From Marinomonas spartinae (lineage in GTDB: Bacteria; Pseudomonadota; Gammaproteobacteria; Pseudomonadales; Marinomonadaceae): a stretch of 64,000 bases of DNA. The notes beneath the pieces were generated by a model. The model had not been told where the DNA came from, ran no database searches, and was given only the letters and a program-made list of their open reading frames with translations. Positions 16,077 to 24,516 of this stretch are shown here, piece after piece. The stretch lies in the NCBI RefSeq assembly GCF_016461715.1, contig NZ_JAEMUI010000016.1, forward strand, positions 1 through 64,000. The letters are read 5' to 3'. Position numbers and translations under genes: made by a program. Positions within the stretch are counted from its first letter, which is position 1. Each line of letters opens with the position of its first letter.

Positions 16077-16370
16077 ATGTTTCGCTTAATGAAAATCGAG
16101 GGGCAAAGTATGGCGCCTTACTTGCACCATAATGACTTTGTTTTAACAAGTCGGTTGTTTCTCTCGTGTCGCGTAGGAGATGTTGTCGTAGTTGATCACT
16201 TTTTGTATGGCATTATCATAAAAAAAATACGTCATATTGCACCAGACGGTCAGTTATGGTTGATTGGAGAGCACCCGACTAGTTTAGAATCAGAGCGTAT
16301 TGGTTGGGTTTCCCCTCGGCGTGTACTGGGCAAAGTTGTTTTTCGCATATGTGCGAATTCTATGAAATAG
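16077..16370 (+). CDS. S26 (signal-peptidase-like) mini-protease, SodX-like
   Basis: At 97 aa this has only the catalytic core of the S24/S26 serine proteases: GQSMAPYL with nucleophile Ser11, a GDVVVVD strand at 34-40 and the general-base Lys in IIIKKIRHI (49 or 50), then the GEHP turn. It has no membrane anchor. The closest type I know is the Ni-superoxide-dismutase maturation protease, which cuts a short leader from SodN, but no sodN gene is in the window. A strong GAGGAGG site precedes the ATG. In the putative Fur-controlled run it may process one of the small neighbours; that is inference. Confidence 0.75.
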   Translation: MFRLMKIEGQSMAPYLHHNDFVLTSRLFLSCRVGDVVVVDHFLYGIIIKKIRHIAPDGQLWLIGEHPTSLESERIGWVSPRRVLGKVVFRICANSMK

Positions 16371-16549
16371 GCCAATGGATGACGAGGTTTCTGTTGGCAT
16401 CTCGCCTGAGAGAGGTGTACAAAAAACTGTACACTTTTTAAAAATCAAGCGATTTTGTCTTGTTCCGCTCTCTTGGTCTCTTTGGTTGTATTCACTAAAA
16501 TCCGCTCCTCATTTTCCCCTTTTATTATGTGACTTAAATAGAGAAAACT

Positions 16550-17182
16550 ATGTCTCGTTCTACGGTTGCTTCTGCTTCAACTAAACGCCATACCCGCCTA
16601 GAAGACGTTCTAGCAGTTCTGATTGGCACCTTGATTATTTCGCTGGGTGTCAATTTATTTGCTCAGGCGGGTTTGCTAACAGGCAGTACAGCAGGTATTG
16701 CTTTTCTATTAAATTACACTACTTCGTTGAATTTTGGTGAGGCGTTCTTTTTGATCAATATTCCCTTTTATGTGATTGCCATTCGGCATATCGGTTGGGA
16801 ATTTACGTTAAAGACCTTTGCGTCAGTTTTTTGCTTGTCTTTTTTTTCTGAAGTGACGCCTCGGCTTGTTTCTTTTTCGAGTGTTCAGCCAGTGTATGCG
16901 GCGGCGGTTGGTGGCTTTTTGATGGGCGTCGGTTTTTTGATGCTGTTTCGTCATGATGCGAGCTTGGGAGGCATTAATATATTGTCGCGCTTCTTGGCGG
17001 ATAAATATGGCTGGTCTATTGGTAAGTTTCAGATGCTGGTTGACTTGACCATTTTGATGTCTTCATTGTTTATTGTTGATATGTCTCTGGTGGCCATATC
17101 GATTATTGGTGCCGTTGCTTTAAATATGATCATCGCAGTGAATCACAAACCAGGTCGCTATTTGGGGAATGTCTCTGCTTAG
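16550..17182 (+). CDS. YitT family (DUF161) membrane protein
   Basis: A 210-residue inner-membrane protein with about five or six helices: 23-42, 50-68, 75-95, 110-128, 148-168 and 173-190. The conserved LLTGSTAGIAFLLNYTTSLNFGEAFFLINIPFY block and the later SLGGINILSRFLADKYGWSIGK-like region are typical of the YitT/DUF161 family, whose transport function is not established. (Motif strings span about 45-77 and 144-165.) The ATG has only a weak AGAGAA site. It lies 179 bases after the peptidase, so it need not share its promoter. Confidence 0.8.
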   Translation: MSRSTVASASTKRHTRLEDVLAVLIGTLIISLGVNLFAQAGLLTGSTAGIAFLLNYTTSLNFGEAFFLINIPFYVIAIRHIGWEFTLKTFASVFCLSFFSEVTPRLVSFSSVQPVYAAAVGGFLMGVGFLMLFRHDASLGGINILSRFLADKYGWSIGKFQMLVDLTILMSSLFIVDMSLVAISIIGAVALNMIIAVNHKPGRYLGNVSA

Positions 17183-17236
17183 TCGGCTATTTGCACTGAG
17201 CGCGCTAAAGCCATTTCATTTTGTTTTTTAATAAAC

Positions 17237-17267
17237 GAGCGCGACGATTTCCTATGTGGTCGCGCTC
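17237..17267. terminator. Hairpin after the YitT-family gene
   Basis: A perfect 9-bp GC-rich stem GAGCGCGAC/GTCGCGCTC with a 13-nt loop lies 55 bases past the stop. Little T follows, so termination strength is uncertain. Confidence 0.5.
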
Positions 17268-17308
17268 AGGTATTATAGAAGCATTGTGATAAAAGAAGGA
17301 AACTTGGT

Positions 17309-17839
17309 TTGGAGCTGCTCAAAGTTGATGATCTTAAACCTTACCTCAATGACCTAATTGAATTGCTGTGTGATGCAGTTGATTCTGGGGCTCCCATCGG
17401 TTTTTTACCTCCTATGAGTGAGTTGGAGGCCAAGTCTTATTGGTTAACCGTGAATGACGATTTAAAAGTAAATCTGAAGCAAGTTTTACTGGTTCGTGAG
17501 GATCATAAAATCGTCGGTAGCGTACAAATTGGTATGTCGCCTAAAGCCAATGCTTTACATCGCTGCGATGTTGAAAAGTTGATGGTGCATACTCAAGCTC
17601 GCGAACATGGCTTGGGAAGCATGCTGATGAAAGGGGTGGAGCGCGTTGCGGCGGCCATGCAGCGTCAATTGCTGATATTGGAAGTGCGCAGTGATGATGT
17701 GGCCCATGACATGTACATCAAACTTGGTTATGTTCCCTTTGGAGAAGTACCTGGCTACACTCGTAGTGCCAATGGTGCGTTACACAATGCCACTTTTTTT
17801 TATAAAGAAATTGAACCCACACACGAAGTATTCTCGTAA
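17309..17839 (+). CDS. GNAT family N-acetyltransferase
   Basis: A 176-residue GNAT-fold enzyme that should transfer an acetyl group from acetyl-CoA to an amine. The acetyl-CoA loop is AREHGLGSMLM (about 98-108) after the strand DVEKLMVHTQ, and YIKLGYVPFGEVPGY (about 132-146) is the usual C-terminal Y-x-x-x-G-F/Y block. The start is TTG 17309, with AAGGAAA eight bases before. No neighbour indicates the substrate. The rsuA gene follows 32 bases later. Confidence 0.85.
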   Translation: MELLKVDDLKPYLNDLIELLCDAVDSGAPIGFLPPMSELEAKSYWLTVNDDLKVNLKQVLLVREDHKIVGSVQIGMSPKANALHRCDVEKLMVHTQAREHGLGSMLMKGVERVAAAMQRQLLILEVRSDDVAHDMYIKLGYVPFGEVPGYTRSANGALHNATFFYKEIEPTHEVFS

Positions 17840-17871
17840 GTGTATATTCACCCATAGCCATAGGCGATCTT

Positions 17872-18561
17872 TTGAGACTTGATTTTTATTTATCCCATGT
17901 GACAAACCTCGCTCGTAAAGCGTCTAAAGTAGCGATCGCTAAAAGCCGTGTAACGGTCAATGGTGAGGTGATTAAAAAAGCCAACCATCCAGTAGAAGAG
18001 AAGGATGTCGTTTGTTTGGATGCACGACCTCTGGCTTGGCCTTCTGAAGGCTATTATTTAATGAACAAGCCGTCGGGCTATGTTTGTGCGACCCAAGATG
18101 CTGATCATCCCATTGTTATTGATTTATTGGGGACACATTTAGGCCAGCCCTTGAAAGTCGTAGGGCGTTTAGACAAAGATACAACTGGGTTATTGCTGTT
18201 GACGACCGATGGACAATGGTTACATCGTATAACCTCTCCCAAAAGTGTGTGTCAAAAGCGTTATCGTATGACGTTGGCTGAGCCGATTGATGATCATGCC
18301 CTTAAACAATTAGAAGAAGGCGTGATGCTCAATGGTGAACAGGTTCCAACCTTACCTGCTAAAGCGCAGCGTATTGCTGAGGCAGAGATTTTTTTGACGA
18401 TTCAGGAAGGAAAATACCATCAGGTCAAGCGTATGTTAGCGGCGGTGGGAAACCGAGTTGAAACCTTACACCGTGATCAAATTGGCCCTTTGGTATTGGA
18501 TGAGGGTCTGCAACCAGGTGAGTTTCGTGAGCTGACAAAAAACGAAGTGGCGTATTTTTAA
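17872..18561 (+). CDS. rsuA: 16S rRNA pseudouridine synthase, RsuA family
   Basis: RsuA makes pseudouridine 516 in 16S rRNA. The 229-aa protein has an N-terminal S4 RNA-binding domain (MRLDFYLSHVTNLARKASKV) and the catalytic block GRLDKDTTGLLLLT (about 97-110, nucleophile Asp in RLD). EGKYHQVKRMLAAVGN near 182-197 is the family's second motif. The start is TTG 17872, which matches the canonical MRLDxxLS N-terminus although the ribosome site is weak. Related RluE/RluF enzymes share these motifs, but length and S4 domain favour RsuA. Confidence 0.9.
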   Translation: MRLDFYLSHVTNLARKASKVAIAKSRVTVNGEVIKKANHPVEEKDVVCLDARPLAWPSEGYYLMNKPSGYVCATQDADHPIVIDLLGTHLGQPLKVVGRLDKDTTGLLLLTTDGQWLHRITSPKSVCQKRYRMTLAEPIDDHALKQLEEGVMLNGEQVPTLPAKAQRIAEAEIFLTIQEGKYHQVKRMLAAVGNRVETLHRDQIGPLVLDEGLQPGEFRELTKNEVAYF

Positions 18562-18660
18562 ACCGGTATCTGTCTACCGGTTTCATAGAGAGCGGTTGAA
18601 ATAGGACTAGCGATCAATTAATAAGTGCCATGTTCCATCATTGAGTAAGAGAGAATTCAA

Positions 18661-19032
18661 ATGAGTAAAGAGTTGACGATGGACGAACGTGTCCAATTGC
18701 TGATTGCGCCAGACAGTGAGCGTTTAGCGTATTTTGTTGAGCAAGCGAAACAAACACAAACCGTTTGGAGTCTTAGTAACGAAGAAGGATTCGTTATGGT
18801 TGAAACAGATGATGGTGATTGTGTTATGGTTTGGCCTGACGCAGAGTTTGCTAGCCAATGGGCGGTAGAAGACTGGGATGACTGTGACCCTGTTGCGGTT
18901 GAACTTTCAACCTTTACAGGCCAATGGTTACCCAGCCTAATGCAGGACAATATTACGATTGCTGTATTCCCAAATATCGAGGATGAAGGCAAACTATCGA
19001 CTGCTCAAGAATTAAAAGCATTTTTGGAATAG
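18661..19032 (+). CDS. DUF2750 domain protein
   Basis: A 123-residue acidic soluble protein. The ERLAYFVEQAKQTQTVWSL start and the WPDAEFASQWA core, with conserved tryptophans, match the DUF2750 family, which has no established function. It stands alone with its own AGAGAATTCAA leader and clear gaps on both sides. No signal peptide or membrane segment is seen. Confidence 0.8.
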   Translation: MSKELTMDERVQLLIAPDSERLAYFVEQAKQTQTVWSLSNEEGFVMVETDDGDCVMVWPDAEFASQWAVEDWDDCDPVAVELSTFTGQWLPSLMQDNITIAVFPNIEDEGKLSTAQELKAFLE

Positions 19033-19241
19033 TTTACCAGTACAAAGTAGGCTGCTAGGTTTGGTACAACTTCAGTGCTTTGCGTGTTTGTACTTGTCAG
19101 AAGGCAAAGCACAGTACAAGGTAATACTTTTTTAAAGGCAAGCGTATTTTTTAGATGATTTACTAACAAAGATGATATCTATCTAATGCGGCTAATAAAG
19201 GCTGTGGTAGGATGAGGTGTCATCTTTAAAAGGAGTACACC

Positions 19242-19715
19242 ATGACAATGTCTACCGATACATCGAAAATATCCAATCAAATTAAAACCATTTTAGAGAA
19301 TGCCACAGCGTTACAGTTGGCGACGCTATCTTTGCAGAACCGTCCTTTCTCTTCTTACGCTCCCTATGCTTTGGGTGAGAACTGCTTTTATTTATTAGTG
19401 AGTGAGCTTTCTCCTCACACTCATCATTTGCATAATAATCCGATTGGTTGTGTGATGATTGTTCAAAAAGAGTCCGAGTCGAATAATCCTTACCTACGTC
19501 CTCGTGTTCAATATGATGTAACCGCAGAGTTTATTGAGCAAGATAGTGAAGAGTGGGCAACAGGGATTCAGCTGTTAACTGAGCGCTTTGGCGAGACGGT
19601 GACGACGTTAGTTGCCCAGAAAGATTTTTACTTGGTTCGTTTAGACCCAGAGAAAGTGAACTTTATTCAACAGTTCAAAAACGACCATGTCATTGATGAT
19701 AGTGTGCTTTATTAA
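19242..19715 (+). CDS. HugZ-like pyridoxamine-phosphate-oxidase-fold protein
   Basis: The 157 aa form a split-barrel flavin/heme-binding fold of the PNPOx-like superfamily. The opening LENATALQLATLS, SSYAPYAL and the His-containing LSPHTHHLHNNP segment (about 60-71) resemble the HugZ/HutZ group that binds and degrades heme or handles heme utilisation. A strong AAGGAG lies before ATG 19242. It is a single gene, and no heme transporter lies beside it, so the heme role is inferred from the family. Confidence 0.75.
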   Translation: MTMSTDTSKISNQIKTILENATALQLATLSLQNRPFSSYAPYALGENCFYLLVSELSPHTHHLHNNPIGCVMIVQKESESNNPYLRPRVQYDVTAEFIEQDSEEWATGIQLLTERFGETVTTLVAQKDFYLVRLDPEKVNFIQQFKNDHVIDDSVLY

Positions 19716-19837
19716 AAGGTATGGACGATTTTCATTATTTTTATTGTGAAATTTTCGTTGCACTTTAATGCTTAGGCTAAATAGGGTGGCGAACTAAGTA
19801 ACATAGGGTTTATGTAGAGAGCAGTTAACAAGGATTT

Positions 19838-20482
19838 ATGAAAGTAATGAGTAAGCGTCAAAGTAACCGTGAAGAAATTTTTACTCGTATTTTAGACGCG
19901 GCTGAAGTGGAATTTGGCTTGAAGGGGTTTAATGGTGCCAGTTTGCAACATATTGCTGATCGTGCCGAATTACCAAAACCGAATATTGTCTATTACTTTC
20001 AGTCGAAGGAAAACTTGTACAAACAAGTGCTGAATAAAATTGTGCGCAGCTGGAATGACCTGTTTGATCGCGCTACGGTGGAGGATGATCCAGCGCAAGT
20101 GCTGGATAGTTTTATTCGTATAAAGCTAAAGCAAAGTTTTGAACAAGGCCGGTCTTCACGTATTTTTGCTATGGAAGTCATTAGTGGTGCGAATCATATT
20201 CGTGACTATTTAAAGGAAGAGTTAAGTCCTTGGTTTCACTCTCGAACGGCTGTTATTCAAGCGTGGATTGATAGTGGAAAAATGCGCTCTGTTGATCCAA
20301 CCAGTTTGATATTTATGATTTGGGCAACGACTCAGCACTATGCAGATTTTGAAGCTCAAATACTGGCACTGTCTCATAAAGAGGCTCAGGATGAAGTGGA
20401 TCTAAAGCGTGTGGGCGACACAGTAAGTAGCATTATTTTACAAGGTGTTGGCTTGAGTTTACCGCAATCTCAGGTGGCCTGA
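19838..20482 (+). CDS. TetR/AcrR regulator, RutR-like
   Basis: A 214-residue repressor-type protein with an N-terminal helix-turn-helix (about 14-60: ILDAAEVEFGLKGFNGAS, then the recognition helix LPKPNIVYYFQSKENLY). The C-terminal ligand domain, with ISGANHIRDYLKEELSPW and IFMIWATTQHYADFE, matches the RutR/YcdC type, whose E. coli member senses uracil. A pyrimidine-catabolic rut cluster is absent here, so the ligand is uncertain. The start ATG 19838 has AAGGA close by; an in-frame ATG nine bases later is an alternative. Confidence 0.85.
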   Translation: MKVMSKRQSNREEIFTRILDAAEVEFGLKGFNGASLQHIADRAELPKPNIVYYFQSKENLYKQVLNKIVRSWNDLFDRATVEDDPAQVLDSFIRIKLKQSFEQGRSSRIFAMEVISGANHIRDYLKEELSPWFHSRTAVIQAWIDSGKMRSVDPTSLIFMIWATTQHYADFEAQILALSHKEAQDEVDLKRVGDTVSSIILQGVGLSLPQSQVA

Positions 20483-20626
20483 TCGACTGCTTATCTTGGT
20501 TGTAATAATGGTATAAGGCTGATGGAGAATTCCCTTAAACAGGGGATTGTTTTTTGGCCTTTTGCTATTTATAAGGCCTTATATTTTTCAGAAGGCCTGA
20601 CATTATATAGAAGTAGAAGACTCTCT

Positions 20627-20992
20627 ATGAAACAAAATAGACGGACTGTAGAGGCATCAGATATCAAGGCTTATCATGCTCATTTGTATTATCGAGATGA
20701 GTCCGGCCTTGAATTGGCAAAGCAGGTCGCACAGCAGGTGAGCAATTTGTTTGAAGTACAGGTCGGTCGTTTTCATCGACAGCCTGTCGGCCCTCACCCG
20801 CTTTGGAGCTGTCAACTATCGTTTGCTGTCAAAACATTTACAGACCTTATTCCCTGGTTGATGCTGAATCGTCAATCCCTTGATGTGTTTGTTCATTCGG
20901 TAACAGGTGATGATTATTTTGATCATACTCAAGGTGTAATTTGGTTAGGTCATGCCCATAAGTTGGATATTTCTCAGTTCGATGCGAGTTAA
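20627..20992 (+). CDS. DOPA 4,5-dioxygenase family protein
   Basis: This 121-residue protein fits the small Dopa_DiOx family: AYHAHLYYRDE near the start, RQPVGPHPLWSCQLSF and WLMLNRQSLDVFVHSVTGDD, each with conserved histidines that bind iron in characterised members. Eukaryotic relatives open the catechol ring of DOPA; bacterial substrates are mostly unknown. An earlier in-frame ATG at 20522 would add 35 hydrophobic residues not found in the family, so I prefer 20627. It follows the RutR-like regulator in the same direction. Confidence 0.8.
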   Translation: MKQNRRTVEASDIKAYHAHLYYRDESGLELAKQVAQQVSNLFEVQVGRFHRQPVGPHPLWSCQLSFAVKTFTDLIPWLMLNRQSLDVFVHSVTGDDYFDHTQGVIWLGHAHKLDISQFDAS

Positions 20993-21260
20993 GGATATTG
21001 TTCACAATAAAAAAGATGCTTATGTTTTCAGTGTTAAGCGTATTTTTTGCTTCGTATTAAAAGTTTTTTTAAGTCCCCCTAGAAAAATGATTGAACGTCC
21101 CAAACTTGATTGCTTATACGGTAGTTATTCAATCTATGTCGCGTTATCATAGTTGGACAAACTACTACAGTCTGGGTTCGTGTTGTGGCGGTGTTACGCA
21201 AAGTCTGTTTGCTTGTATCAAGCACTCGTTCCCTTATTCACTTTTAATTAGGAGAAGACA

Positions 21261-21743
21261 ATGCAAATTTCTGAAAACGCCGTAGTAAGCATGCACTACA
21301 CATTGACTGATGACCAAGGTCAGCAACTGGATTCGTCTATCGGTCAAGAACCTCTTGTCTTTCTGAGCGGTGCTCAGAACATTATTGATGGTTTAGATAA
21401 AGCGATTCAAGGCAAAGTGGCGGGTGATAAATTAAATGTAGAAGTAGCGCCTGCCGATGGCTACGGTGAAGTACATCAAGAATTGATTCAGAAAGTACCG
21501 CACGAGAATTTCCAAGGCGTTGATGACATTCAAGTTGGCATGCAATTTATGGCTCAAACACCAGGTGGTCAGCAACCTGTAACGGTCATTGGTGTGGAAG
21601 AAGATGGTGTAATGTTAGATGGCAATCATCCATTAGCGGGTAAAACATTGAACTTTGATGTTGAAATTGTCGATGTTCGTGAGGCCTTAGCTGAAGAACT
21701 AGAACATGGGCATGTTCATGGTGAAGGTGGTCATCACCACTAG
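21261..21743 (+). CDS. slyD: FKBP-type peptidyl-prolyl isomerase SlyD
   Basis: SlyD is a cytosolic proline isomerase and chaperone that also binds nickel. The 160-aa protein has the FKBP halves (VVSMHYTLTDDQGQQLDSS at the start and GKTLNFDVEIVDVREA at 129-144) around the insert-in-flap chaperone domain (about 70-120). Its short tail GHVHGEGGHHH is His-rich, as expected for metal binding, although shorter than in E. coli. A good AGGAGA ribosome site precedes ATG 21261, and a terminator follows. The 268-bp gap upstream shows no gene. Confidence 0.93.
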   Translation: MQISENAVVSMHYTLTDDQGQQLDSSIGQEPLVFLSGAQNIIDGLDKAIQGKVAGDKLNVEVAPADGYGEVHQELIQKVPHENFQGVDDIQVGMQFMAQTPGGQQPVTVIGVEEDGVMLDGNHPLAGKTLNFDVEIVDVREALAEELEHGHVHGEGGHHH

Positions 21744-21775
21744 AACTAGGCGTAAGCTGAATCAACATAACACGC

Positions 21776-21812
21776 AAAAAAGGCGGCTTCTGGTATCAGG
21801 GCCGTTTTTTTT
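21776..21812 (+). terminator. Intrinsic terminator of slyD
   Basis: A-rich AAAAAAGGCGGC pairs with GCCGTTTTTTTT (12 bp, two G-T) around a loop TTCTGGTATCAGG. It lies between slyD and the convergent araC-type gene and could serve both strands. Confidence 0.75.
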
Positions 21813-21838
21813 ATGTCAAAATAACACTAGCACCGTAC

Positions 21839-22690
21839 TCAGAGGGAAATTTGCTCGGTGATGATGATGCCGGGTATAGTGGCAGGCTCTGTGTCCATCG
21901 TTCGATCCGAGAGGTATCGTGCTGGAGGCTTACCAACCGCCTTGCGGAACATGGTGACGAACCCACTGGCATTTTCGTACCCCAACTCTAATGCTACCGT
22001 TTGCACGCTTTCCCCTTTGGTCAAGCGTTGCAGTGCAAGGATCACATGCAGTTGTCGACGCCAGCGTCCGAAGCTCATACCTATTTCGTGCAGCAGGAGC
22101 CGACTCATGTTTCTCTCGCTCATGCCTAGACGGATAGCCCAATCGCCCTTTGACGTTTTGTCTGTAGGATCGGCCAATAGCATTTCTGCTAGGCGGCGCA
22201 ATCGCGGGTCGCGCGGCATTGGCAGGTGAAGGTCTTCCACTGGCGCTGCCGCCAACTCATCCAGTAATGTGGCAATCAGTCGCTCTTCTCGCCCCCCCAG
22301 AGCATATAGCTCGGGAACTCCTGACACCTTCAGAAGTAGCTCACGTAACAGCGGAGATACAGAGATTGTACAACAGGTTTTTGGCAGATCGGGTGCGGCA
22401 TCGGGCTCGACGAATAGGCAATAACACTCTGTTTCACCCGACCCACAGGCCGAGTGGGGTAAATTTCCCGGTATCCATATCGCGCATTGCGGTGGCACGA
22501 TCCAGACACCGTCTTCGATTTCACAGTTGAGAATACCTCGAACGGAGTAAAGTAGCTGTGCCTTATGGTGCTGATGGCGCGCATGTTCCCAATCCTTAGT
22601 TACCGATGTGGCGCCTAAAGCGACAACGGGCCGAGGGACGTTATCAACGTCTCGGGTTACGTTCAGATCTGTGATGGCAATGTTCGACAT
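21839..22690 (-). CDS. AraC family regulator with cupin sensor domain
   Basis: A 283-residue regulator: N-terminal cupin-type domain (about 30-105; HQHHKAQLLYSVRG and IPGNLPHSA hold the histidines) and C-terminal double helix-turn-helix (about 165-265; GDWAIRLGMSERNMSRLL and VALELGYENASGFVTMFRK). Its base composition is markedly richer in GC than its neighbours (39 of 60 G/C in 22201-22260 and 34 of 60 in 21901-21960, against 24 of 60 at 21601-21660), a sign of recent transfer. It diverges from the small gene at 22913, with a direct repeat between them. The ligand is not known. Confidence 0.88.
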   Translation of the reverse strand: MSNIAITDLNVTRDVDNVPRPVVALGATSVTKDWEHARHQHHKAQLLYSVRGILNCEIEDGVWIVPPQCAIWIPGNLPHSACGSGETECYCLFVEPDAAPDLPKTCCTISVSPLLRELLLKVSGVPELYALGGREERLIATLLDELAAAPVEDLHLPMPRDPRLRRLAEMLLADPTDKTSKGDWAIRLGMSERNMSRLLLHEIGMSFGRWRRQLHVILALQRLTKGESVQTVALELGYENASGFVTMFRKAVGKPPARYLSDRTMDTEPATIPGIIITEQISL

Positions 22691-22728
22691 AGTAAGTGCT
22701 GAACCTCGGATTGAAGGTAGAATGCTCT

Positions 22729-22758
22729 GGCCTAATTGAAAAATATTATGGCCAAATT
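22729..22758. promoter_or_regulatory. Direct repeat, candidate AraC-type operator
   Basis: GGCCTAATT (22729-22737) and GGCCAAATT (22750-22758) are 21 bases apart start to start, two turns of the helix, the geometry usual for AraC-family operators. They lie 39-68 bases upstream of the regulator's start, in the divergent region. Confidence 0.4.
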
Positions 22759-22912
22759 ATGAAATGACGTCCAGTTATTCCTAAGGTATTGTGAGATTAA
22801 CCATGCTAGCTGTTTTGCTCTATCAGAGCATGGCACCTCCAAAAAAGAGGAATATTTTTCTGGCGAGGTGTGACCGCTAGCGATTTTTCTTATATTCATA
22901 AGGAGTATTGAC

Positions 22913-23326
22913 ATGTTAATTGACACTTCGCAGTTCCCTCTAGTTTGGATACAACTAAATACGCCGGGTACCGATTCCGAGGCTTCATCTTTTGCCGAGT
23001 TTGAGGTATTGCTCGCTCGCAAAGAAGTCTTTGTTTTACTCAACAGCGAGGGGCTTGATAAAGGTGATCACGAACATTCACAGGAAGAAATGAAGCAAAC
23101 ATCACTTTGGATGAAACGTCATAAGAGTGAATTGAGATCCTTTGTTAAAGCTGCCATCTACATCGAGCCAAATACAGCCAAAAGGCTGGCAACTAAAGCG
23201 TTCGCTATTATTTATGAGAAATTCTGGGGCTATCCTATGTTCATGGTTGCCAACAAGGACGAGGCGCTGGATTTGGCGCACACATTGTTGCTAAGCGAAC
23301 AAACAGAAGCATGGACACCTTTTTAG
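22913..23326 (+). CDS. Hypothetical protein, STAS/SpoIIAA-like fold suspected
   Basis: The 137-residue soluble protein has alternating strands and helices: FPLVWIQLNTPGTD, KEVFVLLNSEGLD, SELRSFVKAAIYIEP and WGYPMFMVANKDEALDLA. This order recalls SpoIIAA-like (STAS/Sec14-type) small proteins, but no diagnostic residue proves it. ATG 22913 has AAGGAG about seven bases before. It diverges from the GC-rich AraC regulator and is probably its target; that is inferred only from position. Confidence 0.6.
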   Translation: MLIDTSQFPLVWIQLNTPGTDSEASSFAEFEVLLARKEVFVLLNSEGLDKGDHEHSQEEMKQTSLWMKRHKSELRSFVKAAIYIEPNTAKRLATKAFAIIYEKFWGYPMFMVANKDEALDLAHTLLLSEQTEAWTPF

Positions 23327-23489
23327 GTCGAGCTAATTAGAAAAGCATTCGATAGCCAAAATAGGCTCTAACCTGTTGCCCTGTGAAAGCTTCTCATTGC
23401 TGCCAGTCGTATAAAAGAATCTTTTTATTGCCATTTAAAAAGAAGCATTCTAAGGTCAGTCTTAAGGCAGAATAGGGTAAGGCAGTTGT

Positions 23490-23939
23490 ATGAAGCTCGT
23501 GTTAGAGCCCATAGTAGAAAGCGAATTTGAGGATTTGTTTGTTCGTATTAAGGAAGGTATCTTTCCATATGTTGATGCGGTATTTGGCTGGGAGGATACA
23601 TTTCAGCGTCAGCGCTTAGAAAATGAGTATTCCCTAGATTGGTTCTATTGGGTAAAAGTAGAAAAAGATCGTGTTGGTGTACTGTGTTACAAGCATCATA
23701 ATGCTTCCTGTCATGTGCATTGGCTAATTGTATTCCCTGAGTGGCGGCAACGAAATATTGGCACCTCTATCATGGCTTTTGTTCAAAAAAAGGCTAGGGA
23801 AAATGGTTGTACTGCCGTGACCTTATCCTCTTTTAAATGTAACGCAAACGCGATTCAATTTTATCAAGGCCTTGGCTATGTGATAATAGAGGAAGAAGAG
23901 GATTTTGTTTCTATGCTTTTGTCGCTCTCAGCGTCATAA
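23490..23939 (+). CDS. GNAT family N-acetyltransferase
   Basis: A 149-residue acetyltransferase of the common RimI-like type. The acetyl-CoA block is WLIVFPEWRQRNIGTSIMAF (about 73-92, with R-x-x-N-I-G-T in the pyrophosphate loop), and the C-terminal NANAIQFYQGLGYV motif is classical. The neighbour downstream is another GNAT gene 57 bases later, but the two are not close paralogues by eye. Substrate unknown. Confidence 0.85.
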   Translation: MKLVLEPIVESEFEDLFVRIKEGIFPYVDAVFGWEDTFQRQRLENEYSLDWFYWVKVEKDRVGVLCYKHHNASCHVHWLIVFPEWRQRNIGTSIMAFVQKKARENGCTAVTLSSFKCNANAIQFYQGLGYVIIEEEEDFVSMLLSLSAS

Positions 23940-23996
23940 TGTGTGATCTTCCTTCAAAATGACTAATTTATCCATAAAGAGGACTAAGGAGTATTT

Positions 23997-24512
23997 ATGA
24001 GGTTAGTTGTTCCTTCATTAGAGCTGGAGGATGCCTTTTTTGCGTTTTGTAATGATTATGAACAATATGATGTTGAAAATGGTCAGTATTATTTTGAAGG
24101 TCGAGTGAGTTTTTCTGATTATATTCAGCGTCTTTGCGATAATGTTAAAGGAATTAACTTAAAAGATGGTTATGTGCCATGCAGCTGTTTTTGGTTTATG
24201 AAAAATGATAACACCATTATTGGCGCAATTCGTATCCGCCACAATATAGCGAGTGAATTCTTAGAGGTAGAGGGTGGTCATATTGGTTATGACATTGCGC
24301 CTTCATATCGCGGTCAAGGGTATGGAAAAACCATGTTGTGTTTAGCCTTACCAAAGGCGAAAGCATTAGGGATTAAACGTGCTCTGATTACAGCAGATGA
24401 AGACAATTGGCCATCCCGAAAAGTGATTGAAGCGAATGGTGGCGAGTTAGAAAATATTAGGCTAGGAAAGGTTTTTCCGAAACCTGTTGCTCGGTATTGG
24501 ATAACGCTGTGA
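23997..24512 (+). CDS. GNAT family N-acetyltransferase
   Basis: A 171-residue acetyltransferase. Substrate-side strands are early (LELEDAFFAFCNDYEQYD), then IGAIRIRHN, the acetyl-CoA loop APSYRGQGYGKTML (about 101-114), and the late ITADEDNWPSRKVIEANGG. This arrangement is that of the predicted-acetyltransferase COG3981-like group. A strong AAGGAG precedes ATG 23997. The glycosylase-like gene begins four bases after its stop, so they are likely one operon. Confidence 0.85.
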   Translation: MRLVVPSLELEDAFFAFCNDYEQYDVENGQYYFEGRVSFSDYIQRLCDNVKGINLKDGYVPCSCFWFMKNDNTIIGAIRIRHNIASEFLEVEGGHIGYDIAPSYRGQGYGKTMLCLALPKAKALGIKRALITADEDNWPSRKVIEANGGELENIRLGKVFPKPVARYWITL

Positions 24513-24516
24513 GTCG

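Noticed and set aside
16375..16584. 69-codon plus-strand frame before the YitT-family gene
   Set aside because: It overlaps the YitT-family start by 35 bases, has no ribosome site and a low-complexity hydrophobic composition; likely chance.
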